A DNA stretch of 14,381 bases, taken from positions 1 to 14,381 of the forward strand of contig NZ_CALFSA010000139.1 of NCBI RefSeq assembly GCF_937919355.1. Direction: 5' to 3'. Every line of letters starts with the position of its first letter. The first letter of the stretch is position 1. The position numbers and the translations under genes were made by a program. Below the pieces are notes generated by a model that saw nothing but the letters and a program-made list of their open reading frames with translations, was not told the DNA's origin and did not search any database. Shown piece after piece: positions 5,539 through 12,669 of the stretch. This DNA comes from an uncultured Methanofollis sp. (GTDB taxonomy: Archaea; Halobacteriota; Methanomicrobia; Methanomicrobiales; Methanofollaceae).

Positions 5539-7728
5539 ATGTACCGGACTCCCCTCTTTGCCCTGCTCGTCCTTGCCGCTACACTCCTTGCCGGGTGCGT
5601 GACACCACCAGAGGCGCCGCCGCCAGCGCCGAACTTCTCCACGTACCAGACCCCCCAGCCCCTGCCGGTGAACCTCTCCGCACCACAGTACCCCCTCCCC
5701 CTTGAGGCGGCGAATGTCACCAACTGGGACAGCGTCGATGCCGCCCTCTCCCTCGGCCCGGAGGCCGAGGCCCTCCTCGCGAGAAACGGTTTCGTCGTCG
5801 TCGAAAACCCCCTCGGTCCGGGGGGCACCGACATGGTCAGGCCCTATGCCGCCCTGAAGGAGGGGGGTGTCCCGGTCTTTGTGAGCACCGACTCCCTCCT
5901 CCACCTCTATCATATCCAGTTCGACGAGACGATGCGGGTAGTCGAGGAGGGGACATTGTACGACGACCTGTACGCCCTCGACTCCGCACTCCTCAAAATC
6001 TCGATGGAGACCTACGGGCGGTCGAGCGGCGAGGCGAAGGAGGCGGCCCGGCGGAACGCCGCATACTTCGGCGTTGCAACCAGTCTCCTCGCCCCTGATG
6101 CCCGACAGGTCGGGGCAGGTACAGGCTTTGAACCCGGAGACGTGGAGCGCTACGCCGCCGCCGTCCCCGATGAGGTCAGGTCCGACGTGGAGGCCGAACT
6201 CCTCCTGATCCGCGGCCATGCCGGCACCGAAGCCTCGCCTCTCTTCAGGTACAAGGAGGACTACTCGCAGTACCTCCCCCGCGGCCACTACACCCGGTCG
6301 GAGAGACTGGAGAACTACTTCCAGGCGATGATGTGGCACGGCCGGATGGCCTTCCTCCTCAACGGCACCCTCGCTACCCCCGAGGACGCCAGAGTTCAGA
6401 CGATCGGCGCCGCCCAGATCGCCGCCGCCCTTGCCGCCGACCCGGCCCTGATGGAGAGGTGGGACAGGATCTACACGGCCACCTCCTTCTATGCGGGATA
6501 CTCCGACGACCTCGGCCCCCGCGACTATCTTTCGGCGATGGACACCCTCTTCGGCGGTCCGAAGACCGACTTCTCAGCAGACGAGGTCGCGGCCCTCCAG
6601 CGCGAACTCGGCACCTACCGCGCCCCCGCGATCTACGGCGGCACCGCCGACTGCATCGCCTTTACCCCCGAAGAGGCGCGTACCTGTCTCAATGGGACGC
6701 AGGGGTTCAGGTTCATGGGCCAGCGCTTCCTCCTGGACTCCTATATCTTTTCAGAACTGGTGTACCCCTACACAGGCGCCTTCACCGGGACGGGCACCCC
6801 CTTCACCCTCCACAGCGAGGGGCGCTCCATCCCGACAGCCCTCGACGTGATGGCTCTCCTCGGTTCAGAGAGGGCCGATGCGATCCTGGGCGAGAATGGC
6901 GACAGCCGGTACGAGCACTACGACGCCATCGTCACTCGCCTCGCCGGGGAACTCCCGCAGAACGAGAGCGCGTGGAACAGAAACCTTGCCCTGGGCTGGC
7001 TCTACACTCTCCAGCCCCTCCTTGCCGACTTCGGGGAGGGCTACCCGACCTTCATGCGGACGACGGCCTGGCAGGAGAAGGAACTCACCACCTCCCTTGC
7101 CTCCTGGACTGAACTCCGCCACGACACCATCCTGTACGCCAAGCAGAGTTACACGATGGGCAAGGGGATGGCCTACCGGCCGCCCGAGCAGGAGGTCGCA
7201 GGATATGTCGAGCCCGTGCCAGACCTCTACCACCGTCTCCTCGTCCTCACCGCAATGACCCGCGAGGGCCTCGCCGACCTCGGCGCCCTTGACGAGACCG
7301 CAGAGTCCCGTCTCCGCTCACTCGAAGACGTCCTCGCACGCCTGGAGGCGATCTCGGTGAAGGAACTTGAAGGCGATGCCCTCACCGCCGATGACGAGGC
7401 TTTCATCAGGGGCGTCGCCACCGCCCTCGACCGCCTCGTCGCCGACGTCGACGAGGACGGGATGACGACCGCTATCGTCGCCGACGTGCATACAGACCCA
7501 TACGACAAACTCGTCCTCGAGGAGGGTGTCGGGTATGTGGACCTCATCGTCGTCACCTGTCCCGACCCCGACGGCCGGCCCTTCCTCGCGGCCGGCCCGG
7601 TCTTCTCGTACTACGAGTTCACCGTCCCCCTCTCCGGGAGGCTCACCGACGAGGCCTGGCAGAGGATGCTTGCGACCGACCCGCCTGCACGGCCGGGGTG
7701 GACAGCGGGCTATGTCGCCGTGGTGTGA
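5539..7728 (+). CDS. DUF3160-family lipoprotein, secreted
   Basis: A 729-residue protein that starts with a lipoprotein signal: a hydrophobic helix (about 6-18) and the lipobox LAGC, with Cys20 as the lipid-modified residue. A proline-rich linker (23-55) leads to the globular part. VPVFVSTDSLLHLYHIQFD (111-129) is the hallmark I associate with the DUF3160 family, and the C-terminal third (FSYYEFTVPLSGRLTDEAW) also fits it. The family has no established function; members are large secreted or lipid-anchored proteins of bacteria and methanogens. The ATG at 5539 is the only start that gives the full signal peptide. DGGGP synthase follows 36 bp after the stop and may be co-transcribed. No broken segment was seen. 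Confidence 0.85.
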   Translation: MYRTPLFALLVLAATLLAGCVTPPEAPPPAPNFSTYQTPQPLPVNLSAPQYPLPLEAANVTNWDSVDAALSLGPEAEALLARNGFVVVENPLGPGGTDMVRPYAALKEGGVPVFVSTDSLLHLYHIQFDETMRVVEEGTLYDDLYALDSALLKISMETYGRSSGEAKEAARRNAAYFGVATSLLAPDARQVGAGTGFEPGDVERYAAAVPDEVRSDVEAELLLIRGHAGTEASPLFRYKEDYSQYLPRGHYTRSERLENYFQAMMWHGRMAFLLNGTLATPEDARVQTIGAAQIAAALAADPALMERWDRIYTATSFYAGYSDDLGPRDYLSAMDTLFGGPKTDFSADEVAALQRELGTYRAPAIYGGTADCIAFTPEEARTCLNGTQGFRFMGQRFLLDSYIFSELVYPYTGAFTGTGTPFTLHSEGRSIPTALDVMALLGSERADAILGENGDSRYEHYDAIVTRLAGELPQNESAWNRNLALGWLYTLQPLLADFGEGYPTFMRTTAWQEKELTTSLASWTELRHDTILYAKQSYTMGKGMAYRPPEQEVAGYVEPVPDLYHRLLVLTAMTREGLADLGALDETAESRLRSLEDVLARLEAISVKELEGDALTADDEAFIRGVATALDRLVADVDEDGMTTAIVADVHTDPYDKLVLEEGVGYVDLIVVTCPDPDGRPFLAAGPVFSYYEFTVPLSGRLTDEAWQRMLATDPPARPGWTAGYVAVV

Positions 7729-7764
7729 GGATTGAAATACCTCCCCCGCTCACCTCTTTTCCGA

Positions 7765-8601
7765 ATGCACGGTTATCTCTCGATCACCCGCCCGGCCAAC
7801 TCGGTCGTCGCCGGGCTTGCCGGGGTGCTCGGCTACCTCATCGCCACAGGGACAGTCACGCCTGAATCCGCCGTCCTCATCGGGATCGTCGCCCTGATCA
7901 CCGCTGCCGGAAATGTCATCAACGACTACTGCGACGCCGAGATCGACGCGATCAACAGGCCAGACAGACCGATCCCCGCAGGTCTTGTCTCGCGCCGGGG
8001 CGCCCTCATCTATGCCGCCATCCTCTTTGCGGCCGGGAACCTCTTCACCCTGGCAACAAACTATCTCTGCCTTGCGATCGCCCTCTTCAACTCGGTCCTC
8101 CTCGTGCTCTACGCCGCACGCCTGAAAGGCATGCCCTTTATTGGCAACCTTGCGGTCGCCTATCTCTCGGCTTCGATCTTCCTCTTCGGCGGCGCCCTCG
8201 CCGGGACAGAAGGCCTTGCAGCGAACCTCCCTGTCGCGGGGGTCACCTTCCTTGCGATGGTGGCCCGTGAGGTGCTCAAGGACGCGGAGGACGTGGAAGG
8301 CGACGCCGCCGGCGGGGCGCGAACCCTGCCCATGATCCTCGGCATCCCCAGGACGATCACCCTTGCCTTCGTATTCGCCGGGGCGGCCACCGTCCTCTCC
8401 ATGCTCCCGGTCTTCCGGTGGTGGGGCCTCCCGTACCTCCTTGCCATCGGCGTCCTGAACCTTGCCGTCCTCATCGGTGCCATGAAGGTGCGGGGGTGCA
8501 CGACGCCGGTCTGCATCAGGTCGTCACGCGTTACCTCCACCCTGAAGAAGGGGATGTTCCTCTCTCTCGTGATCTTTACCGCCGCTGCCGTCCTCCTCTG
8601 A
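7765..8601 (+). CDS. Digeranylgeranylglyceryl phosphate synthase (UbiA superfamily)
   Basis: A 278-residue integral membrane prenyltransferase. Predicted reaction: transfer of the second geranylgeranyl group to geranylgeranylglyceryl phosphate, the second ether bond of archaeal lipids. The first Asp-rich motif NDYCDAEID (53-61), followed by INRPDRPIPAG, and the second, KDAEDVEGD (172-180), bind the Mg-diphosphate. Hydrophobic segments before, between and after them fit the multi-helix UbiA fold. The ATG at 7765 is chosen because MHGYLSITRPAN matches the family N-terminus; a TTG at 7732, directly after GAGG and 3 nt from the lipoprotein stop, would add 11 residues. The C-terminal RGCTTPVCIRSSRVT segment before the last helix is slightly unusual. 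Other UbiA activities are less likely given the archaeal setting. Confidence 0.9.
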   Translation: MHGYLSITRPANSVVAGLAGVLGYLIATGTVTPESAVLIGIVALITAAGNVINDYCDAEIDAINRPDRPIPAGLVSRRGALIYAAILFAAGNLFTLATNYLCLAIALFNSVLLVLYAARLKGMPFIGNLAVAYLSASIFLFGGALAGTEGLAANLPVAGVTFLAMVAREVLKDAEDVEGDAAGGARTLPMILGIPRTITLAFVFAGAATVLSMLPVFRWWGLPYLLAIGVLNLAVLIGAMKVRGCTTPVCIRSSRVTSTLKKGMFLSLVIFTAAAVLL

Positions 8602-8703
8602 AGGACGCAGCGGGATTACCGAGTTTGATCACGTAATCGGAGAGTTCCTTCCCGGACAATATGTAGTGGGGCTATATATCGATACACGATTTCAGCATCC
8701 CTC

Positions 8704-8710
8704 ATATAAA
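8704..8710 (+). promoter_or_regulatory. Probable TATA box of the bactofilin-like gene
   Basis: ATATAAA predicts a transcription start near 8733 and a leader of about 26 nt. A second TATA-like element (CTATATATC, 8672-8680) lies upstream, so two promoters are possible. The 157-bp gap also holds a GATTAC/GTAATC inverted repeat just after the DGGGP synthase stop. Confidence 0.5.
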
Positions 8711-8730
8711 CAAACCGAAAACTATTCTTT

Positions 8731-8740
8731 CCATGCATGG
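8731..8740. promoter_or_regulatory. Perfect 10-bp palindrome at the predicted transcription start
   Basis: CCATGCATGG is a perfect palindrome about 26 bp downstream of the TATA box at 8704-8710, where transcription should begin. A repressor bound there would block initiation. It could be chance; GCATGATC follows directly. Confidence 0.3.
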
Positions 8741-8758
8741 CATGATCGTGTTTAGAGC

Positions 8759-9178
8759 ATGAAGGTCTATCAGCGCGGGAACACCTACATCGCACCGAAG
8801 GGATCGTATTTCGACGGTAATGTCCACATCCCTGGAGATTTCATCGTCCCGCCAGAAACCCATTTCTGGGGCCGCCTCGACGTCGACGGTTGCCTCGAAC
8901 TCGGCCCGTCCTCGACTGTCGGTGGGGATGTCACCTGCCAGTCCGGGGTGATCGGCCGGGGCGTGAAGATCAAGGGGGCCCTCACCGTCGGGGAGGATGT
9001 GACCATCTCCGACGATGTCGTCCTCGGGTCGGTCTCTGCCGGGGGCGACATCATCCTACGGCCGGGCGTCAGGGTTGGCGAGGTGAGGAGCGACGCCACG
9101 ATCTATGTGTACGGGAAGATCACGAGCACCGGCCTCATCGGCAGAAATGTGAAGGTTATCGGGAACCAGGCGCAGTAA
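8759..9178 (+). CDS. Bactofilin-like polymer-forming protein
   Basis: A 139-residue protein made almost wholly of short beta-strand repeats with regular glycine turns: GNVHIPGDFIVPPETHFWG, LELGPSSTVGGDV, GRGVKIKGALTVGEDV and so on up to LIGRNVKVIG. This is the right-handed beta-helix pattern of bactofilins (polymer-forming cytoskeletal family), which assemble end to end into filaments without nucleotide. There is no signal peptide or membrane segment, so it is probably cytoplasmic. Bactofilins are known mainly from bacteria, where they scaffold cell-shape and envelope enzymes; archaeal members exist but their role is unclear. The last 23 bp overlap the end of the convergent DUF116 gene. A left-handed hexapeptide acyltransferase is less likely because the repeats lack the strict six-residue period and catalytic residues. 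Confidence 0.8.
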   Translation: MKVYQRGNTYIAPKGSYFDGNVHIPGDFIVPPETHFWGRLDVDGCLELGPSSTVGGDVTCQSGVIGRGVKIKGALTVGEDVTISDDVVLGSVSAGGDIILRPGVRVGEVRSDATIYVYGKITSTGLIGRNVKVIGNQAQ

Positions 9179-9833
9179 TCCCGATCGCGGCGATCTCGTG
9201 GAGCTCGTCCCAGTTGAGGACTGTCTCCACGCAGCCGTCCTTCAGGGTGACGACGCCCATGCCGATGACTCCTGCCCTGTCGCAGAGTTCGAGCCCTTCT
9301 TTTATCTCCATCAGGCACCCAATCCCGATGATCGCCTTTGGCCGGTATTTTTTCATCATCCTCTTGATGAGGGTGGAGCCCGGGGCGATGAAGACCCGGT
9401 AGCCCATCGCCTCGTATGCGTCGATCTCCCTGCCGATATCGCATCTGCCGCACCGGCGGCAGACAAGGCCCTCAGGTGTGAGGTGGGCCGGGCACTCTGC
9501 CGACCGCAGGCACTGGGGCAGGTAGATCACCCTTTTTTCGACGGGTGTCTCGGCGAACCTCTTCGTATTCATCATATTCTGTAGTTTGATCGAGAACTGG
9601 ACGAGGTCTGTGTCGTCGAAACCGAAGAACTTGCACATCCCTTTGATCACGCCTTCGAGGAGGACCATCCCGCTCTTCATCAGGCGCGGAAAATAGAACT
9701 GCCCATTCTGGATGGAGAGGCCGGCGACGATCATAACCAGGACGGCGCCGATGAGCATCCCGACGATCAGGATGACCGTGACCTCTCCGATGAGCATCAT
9801 GAGGTCGTTCCAGAGCGAGGCCGTGAAGAACAT
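9156..9833 (-). CDS. DUF116 family membrane-anchored cysteine-rich protein
   Basis: A 225-residue protein. One strong membrane segment (about 11-38) is followed by a cytoplasmic or membrane-proximal domain with a conserved cysteine set: LPQC (C108), C114, CRRCGRC (C125, C128, C131), GIGC (C173), C184 and C201. This arrangement is typical of DUF116, found in many methanogens and anaerobic bacteria and still without a known function. The cysteines suggest a metal or Fe-S centre (inference). It follows mtnA by 20 bp but probably also has its own promoter: a perfect TATTTAAATA lies 26 bp before the ATG at 9833, so the mRNA would be leaderless. The 3' end overlaps the bactofilin-like gene by 23 bp tail to tail. 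Confidence 0.88.
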   Translation of the reverse strand: MFFTASLWNDLMMLIGEVTVILIVGMLIGAVLVMIVAGLSIQNGQFYFPRLMKSGMVLLEGVIKGMCKFFGFDDTDLVQFSIKLQNMMNTKRFAETPVEKRVIYLPQCLRSAECPAHLTPEGLVCRRCGRCDIGREIDAYEAMGYRVFIAPGSTLIKRMMKKYRPKAIIGIGCLMEIKEGLELCDRAGVIGMGVVTLKDGCVETVLNWDELHEIAAIGITAPGSR

Positions 9834-9853
9834 GATAGGAGAATATGGAGTGA

Positions 9854-10876
9854 TTATTTAAATATTCCCTGCATCTGTCCGTACGGCGGTCTGAGGACGC
9901 CTTTTTCTGTCACGATGGCTGAGACGAGGTCGAGGGGCGTGGCATCGAAGGCGAAGTTCGTGCAGGGCACGCCGGAGGGGACAGTCCGCTTCCCGCTGAA
10001 TGCGCCGATCTCGTCCTCGTCTCTCTCCTCGATCGTGATGTCTGCAGCACGGTGTATGGTGTCGAATGTGGAGAGCGGTGCGGCGACGTAGAAGGGGATA
10101 CCGTGGTAGCGAGCACAGACGGCGTGCATGTAGGTCCCGATCTTGTTGAAGACGGCGTCCTGTGTGATCCTGTCCGCACCGACGACGACGCAGTCGATCT
10201 CTCCTCTCTGCATCAGGAAGGCGGCGGTGGAATCGGTGATCACCCGCGCAGGGATGCCGTCCTCGTGGAGTTCGAAGGCGGTGAGGCGCGCCCCCTGGAG
10301 GAGGGGCCGCGTCTCGCAGGCGGTGACGGAGACTTTTTTCCCGCTCTCCACTGCCGACCTGACGACGCCGAGGGCCGTCCCCCAGGTGGAGCAGGCGAGG
10401 GCACCGGCATTGCAGTGGGTGAGGACGCGGGCGCCGTCGGGGATGAGGTCGGCGCCGTTCCTCCCGAGGGCCCGGCAGACCTCCTCGTCTTCGCGGGCGA
10501 TATGGTCTGCCTCCCTGACCGCGGCCTCGACGGCCCCGTCCACCGTCCCGGTGGCCCGCAGGGCGGCCAGCGTGCGGTCGATCCCCCACCCGAGGTTCAC
10601 CGCCGTCGGTCTGGTGACCCGGAGGTACGCGGCGGCCTTCGCCACATCCTCAACAAAGGGGCCGTAGTCCGTCTCCGTGCTCGTCATCGCCGCGAGAGCG
10701 ACGCCATACGCCCCGGCGATGCCGAGGGCCGGGGCGCCCCGCACCTCAAGGCGGCGGATCGCCCTGGCAAGGCGATCGACGTCGGTGCAGGCGACGACCT
10801 CCAGCCTCTCCGGGAGGAGGGTCTGGTCGATGAAGCGGAGGGTGGCGCCGTCCCGTTCAATGGTCCGCGGGATCAT
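9854..10876 (-). CDS. mtnA: S-methyl-5-thioribose-1-phosphate isomerase
   Basis: A 340-residue enzyme of the eIF2B-like aldose-ketose isomerase family. It converts methylthioribose-1-phosphate (or 5-deoxyribose-1-phosphate-type substrates) to the ribulose form in methylthioadenosine and 5'-deoxyadenosine salvage. Signatures: RGAPALGIAGAYG (46-58), HCNAGALA with the catalytic Cys155, CETRPLLQGARLTA (187-200) and GADRI with Asp235. The Cys-Asp distance of 80 residues equals that in Bacillus MtnA (160/240). Ribose-1,5-bisphosphate isomerase is a relative, but the NAGALA motif favours MtnA. The ATG at 10876 overlaps the TGA of the HdrA-like gene (ATGA), so the two are translationally coupled. No other methionine-salvage gene is in the window. 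Confidence 0.93.
   Translation of the reverse strand: MIPRTIERDGATLRFIDQTLLPERLEVVACTDVDRLARAIRRLEVRGAPALGIAGAYGVALAAMTSTETDYGPFVEDVAKAAAYLRVTRPTAVNLGWGIDRTLAALRATGTVDGAVEAAVREADHIAREDEEVCRALGRNGADLIPDGARVLTHCNAGALACSTWGTALGVVRSAVESGKKVSVTACETRPLLQGARLTAFELHEDGIPARVITDSTAAFLMQRGEIDCVVVGADRITQDAVFNKIGTYMHAVCARYHGIPFYVAAPLSTFDTIHRAADITIEERDEDEIGAFSGKRTVPSGVPCTNFAFDATPLDLVSAIVTEKGVLRPPYGQMQGIFK
9855..9864 (-). promoter_or_regulatory. TATA box of the DUF116 gene, embedded in the mtnA stop region
   Basis: TATTTAAATA is a 10-bp perfect palindrome that covers the last codons and part of the stop of mtnA. Its centre is 26-27 bp from the DUF116 ATG (9833), exactly the archaeal TATA-to-start distance, which implies a leaderless transcript. 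Confidence 0.6.
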
Positions 10877-12156
10877 GGGCCGGCCTTCAGGACGTCGGTG
10901 TACGCCCGCATCGCGGCCGCACCGCCCATTGCCACGCTGTCGGGGATGTCTTTCGGGGCGGCGGCCGTGCCTGCCACGTAGATGCCCGGCCTGATCGTCG
11001 CCACGGCGTTCATCTTCTCGTCCCTCGTGTGGACAAAACCTGTCTCTTCCAGGGTGATGCCGAGGCCCTCTGCAAGTTCCCCCATCCCTTTCGGGGGCTC
11101 CATGCCGACGGAGAGGACGACAAGGTCGGTCTTCAGGAGTTCGACCGCACCTGTCTCGGTGTTCTCGACCTGCATCTCAAGGCCACCGTCCGTCTGTGCG
11201 ATCTCACCCGGAAGGCCGCGGAGGAAGCGGACGCCCATCGCCCCGGCGCGGTTGAAGTACTCCTCGTAGCCCTTGCCATAGGCCCGCACGTCCATGTACA
11301 GGATGGTGACCTCGATCTCGGGGTGGTGCTCCCTGATGAGCATGGCGTTCTTCATCGCGGCCATGCAGCAGACGCAGGAGCAGTACGGGCGGTCGACCTG
11401 CATGTCGCGGGAGCCGACGCACTGGAGGAAGGCGACACTTCGCGGGACAGCGCCGTCCGAGAGCCTCCGCACCTCGCCGCCCGTCGGGCCGCTTGCGTTG
11501 ATCATCCTCTCGAACTGGAGACTGGTGACGACGTCGGGGACCTGGAGGTACCTGAGGTTCCTCTTCTTGCCCGGGTCGAAGGTGGCATAGCCTGTGGTGA
11601 CGACGATGCTCGCCGCAGTGAGGTCGAACTCCTCCTCATGGTCCTGGTCGTCGTGGAGGACGGCATCGCGGCCGCAGGCCTCGTAGCAGAGGCCGCAGTC
11701 GATGCAGTGTTCGGCGTCTCTGATCGTGATGTTCGGGACGGCCTGGGGCATCGGGCGGTAGATCGCCTTCCGCACGCCGATCCCGGCGTCGAAACGGTTG
11801 TAGACCTCGACAGGGCAGACCGCGGTGCAGTCGCCGCAGCCATTGCACCTCTCTTCGTCGACGTACCTGGGGTGGCGCCTGAGGTGGACGGTGAAGTTGC
11901 CGACCTCCCCTTCAATCCCCGTCACCTCGGTGCAGGTGTGGAGGACGATCTCCGGGTGGCGCTCCACCTCGACCATCTTCGGGGAGAGGATGCACATCGA
12001 GCAGTCGTTTGTCGGGAAGGTCTTGTCGAGTTGGGCCATGTGGCCGCCGATCGCGGGTTCTCTCTCGACGAGGTGGACGCGGACCCCGTGGTTGGCGAGG
12101 TCGAGGGCGGCCTGGATGCCGGCGATCCCGCCGCCGATGACGACGACCTCAGCCAC
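10873..12156 (-). CDS. HdrA-like FAD and iron-sulfur protein, short form
   Basis: A 427-residue relative of heterodisulfide reductase subunit A. In order: the FAD-binding GGGIAGIQAALDLA (8-21); the HdrA motif PTNDCSMCILSPKM (48-61, C52, C55); two ferredoxin clusters, C104/C107/C110/C114 and C151/C154/C157/C161 (the second followed by Gly, not the usual Pro); the HdrA cysteine group CVGSRD and YCSCVCCM (C246, C259-C264); and a closing FAD motif GIYVAGTAAAPKDIP (391-405). True HdrA is about 650 residues with an extra N-terminal cluster domain and a C-terminal ferredoxin region; these are absent, and no HdrB, HdrC or hydrogenase gene is nearby. The role is probably electron transfer with an unknown partner. 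The GTG at 12156 has a strong GGAGGT site six bases upstream and overlaps the stop of the gamma-CA gene by 8 bp; earlier in-frame codons give arginine/serine-rich nonsense. Confidence 0.88.
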   Translation of the reverse strand: MAEVVVIGGGIAGIQAALDLANHGVRVHLVEREPAIGGHMAQLDKTFPTNDCSMCILSPKMVEVERHPEIVLHTCTEVTGIEGEVGNFTVHLRRHPRYVDEERCNGCGDCTAVCPVEVYNRFDAGIGVRKAIYRPMPQAVPNITIRDAEHCIDCGLCYEACGRDAVLHDDQDHEEEFDLTAASIVVTTGYATFDPGKKRNLRYLQVPDVVTSLQFERMINASGPTGGEVRRLSDGAVPRSVAFLQCVGSRDMQVDRPYCSCVCCMAAMKNAMLIREHHPEIEVTILYMDVRAYGKGYEEYFNRAGAMGVRFLRGLPGEIAQTDGGLEMQVENTETGAVELLKTDLVVLSVGMEPPKGMGELAEGLGITLEETGFVHTRDEKMNAVATIRPGIYVAGTAAAPKDIPDSVAMGGAAAMRAYTDVLKAGP

Positions 12157-12640
12157 GCCTGTACCTCCCGGCCATCTCGACGTAGACTTTCGCGTTCTCC
12201 CTGATGTGCTCGCGCTGGACGTCGTCGACCTGCTTGACGACCTTGCCCGGGACGCCGAGCACGACCGAGCCCGGCGGGATGACCTTTCCCTCGGTGACCA
12301 CGGCACCTGCGCCGACGATCGAGCCCTCGCCGACGACCGCACCATTCATCACGATCGCACCCATGCCCACGAGCACCTCGTCGGAGATGGTGCAGCCGTG
12401 GACGACCGCACCGTGGCCAATGGAGACCCGGTCACCGATGAGGGTCGGGAAACCGGTGCTGCCATGGACGGTGGCGTTGTCCTGGACATTGGAGTCGGCG
12501 CCGATGACGATCCGGTCGCGGTCGCCGCGCAGCACGGCGCCGAACCAGACGCCGGAACGGTCGCCGATGGTGACGTTGCCGAGGAGGGTGGCGTTTTCCG
12601 CAATGAAGACCTCATCGCCGATGCGCAGAGTGTGGTTCAT
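12149..12640 (-). CDS. Gamma-carbonic anhydrase family protein (left-handed beta-helix)
   Basis: A 163-residue hexapeptide-repeat protein (IGD/IGA-type repeats across 5-130) with a C-terminal helix, the architecture of gamma-class carbonic anhydrases. The three zinc ligands are present: H59 (ATVHG), H76 and H81 (IGHGAVVHG). So are the family Arg38 and Asp40 (LRGD) and Gln53 (NVQDN). The acidic loop with the proton-shuttle Glu of Methanosarcina Cam is not seen, so this is the CamH/YrdA/PaaY-like type, whose activity varies. It is first of a tightly packed minus-strand operon with the HdrA-like gene and mtnA. The ATG at 12640 lies 29 bp from the divergent coaD ATG. Activity as a carbonic anhydrase is plausible but not shown by sequence. 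Confidence 0.9.
   Translation of the reverse strand: MNHTLRIGDEVFIAENATLLGNVTIGDRSGVWFGAVLRGDRDRIVIGADSNVQDNATVHGSTGFPTLIGDRVSIGHGAVVHGCTISDEVLVGMGAIVMNGAVVGEGSIVGAGAVVTEGKVIPPGSVVLGVPGKVVKQVDDVQREHIRENAKVYVEMAGRYRRG
12163..12168 (-). promoter_or_regulatory. Shine-Dalgarno site deciding the GTG start of the HdrA-like gene
   Basis: GGAGGT lies within the last codons of the gamma-CA gene, six bases before the GTG at 12156. It is the best ribosome site in the window and settles an otherwise unclear start. Confidence 0.75.
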
Positions 12641-12650
12641 ATTATATTAT
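12641..12650 (+). promoter_or_regulatory. TATA box of coaD
   Basis: ATTATATTAT is centred about 24 bp before the coaD ATG at 12670, which implies a leaderless or nearly leaderless mRNA. It abuts the ATG of the divergent gamma-CA gene (12640), so TBP bound for coaD would sit on the start of the other gene. Confidence 0.5.
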
Positions 12651-12669
12651 GGATTCCCCATTACTATCA

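Noticed and set aside
7732..7764. TTG start for DGGGP synthase directly after the lipoprotein stop
   Set aside because: The spacing from GAGG to TTG is too short and the 11 added residues do not resemble the family N-terminus; the ATG at 7765 does.
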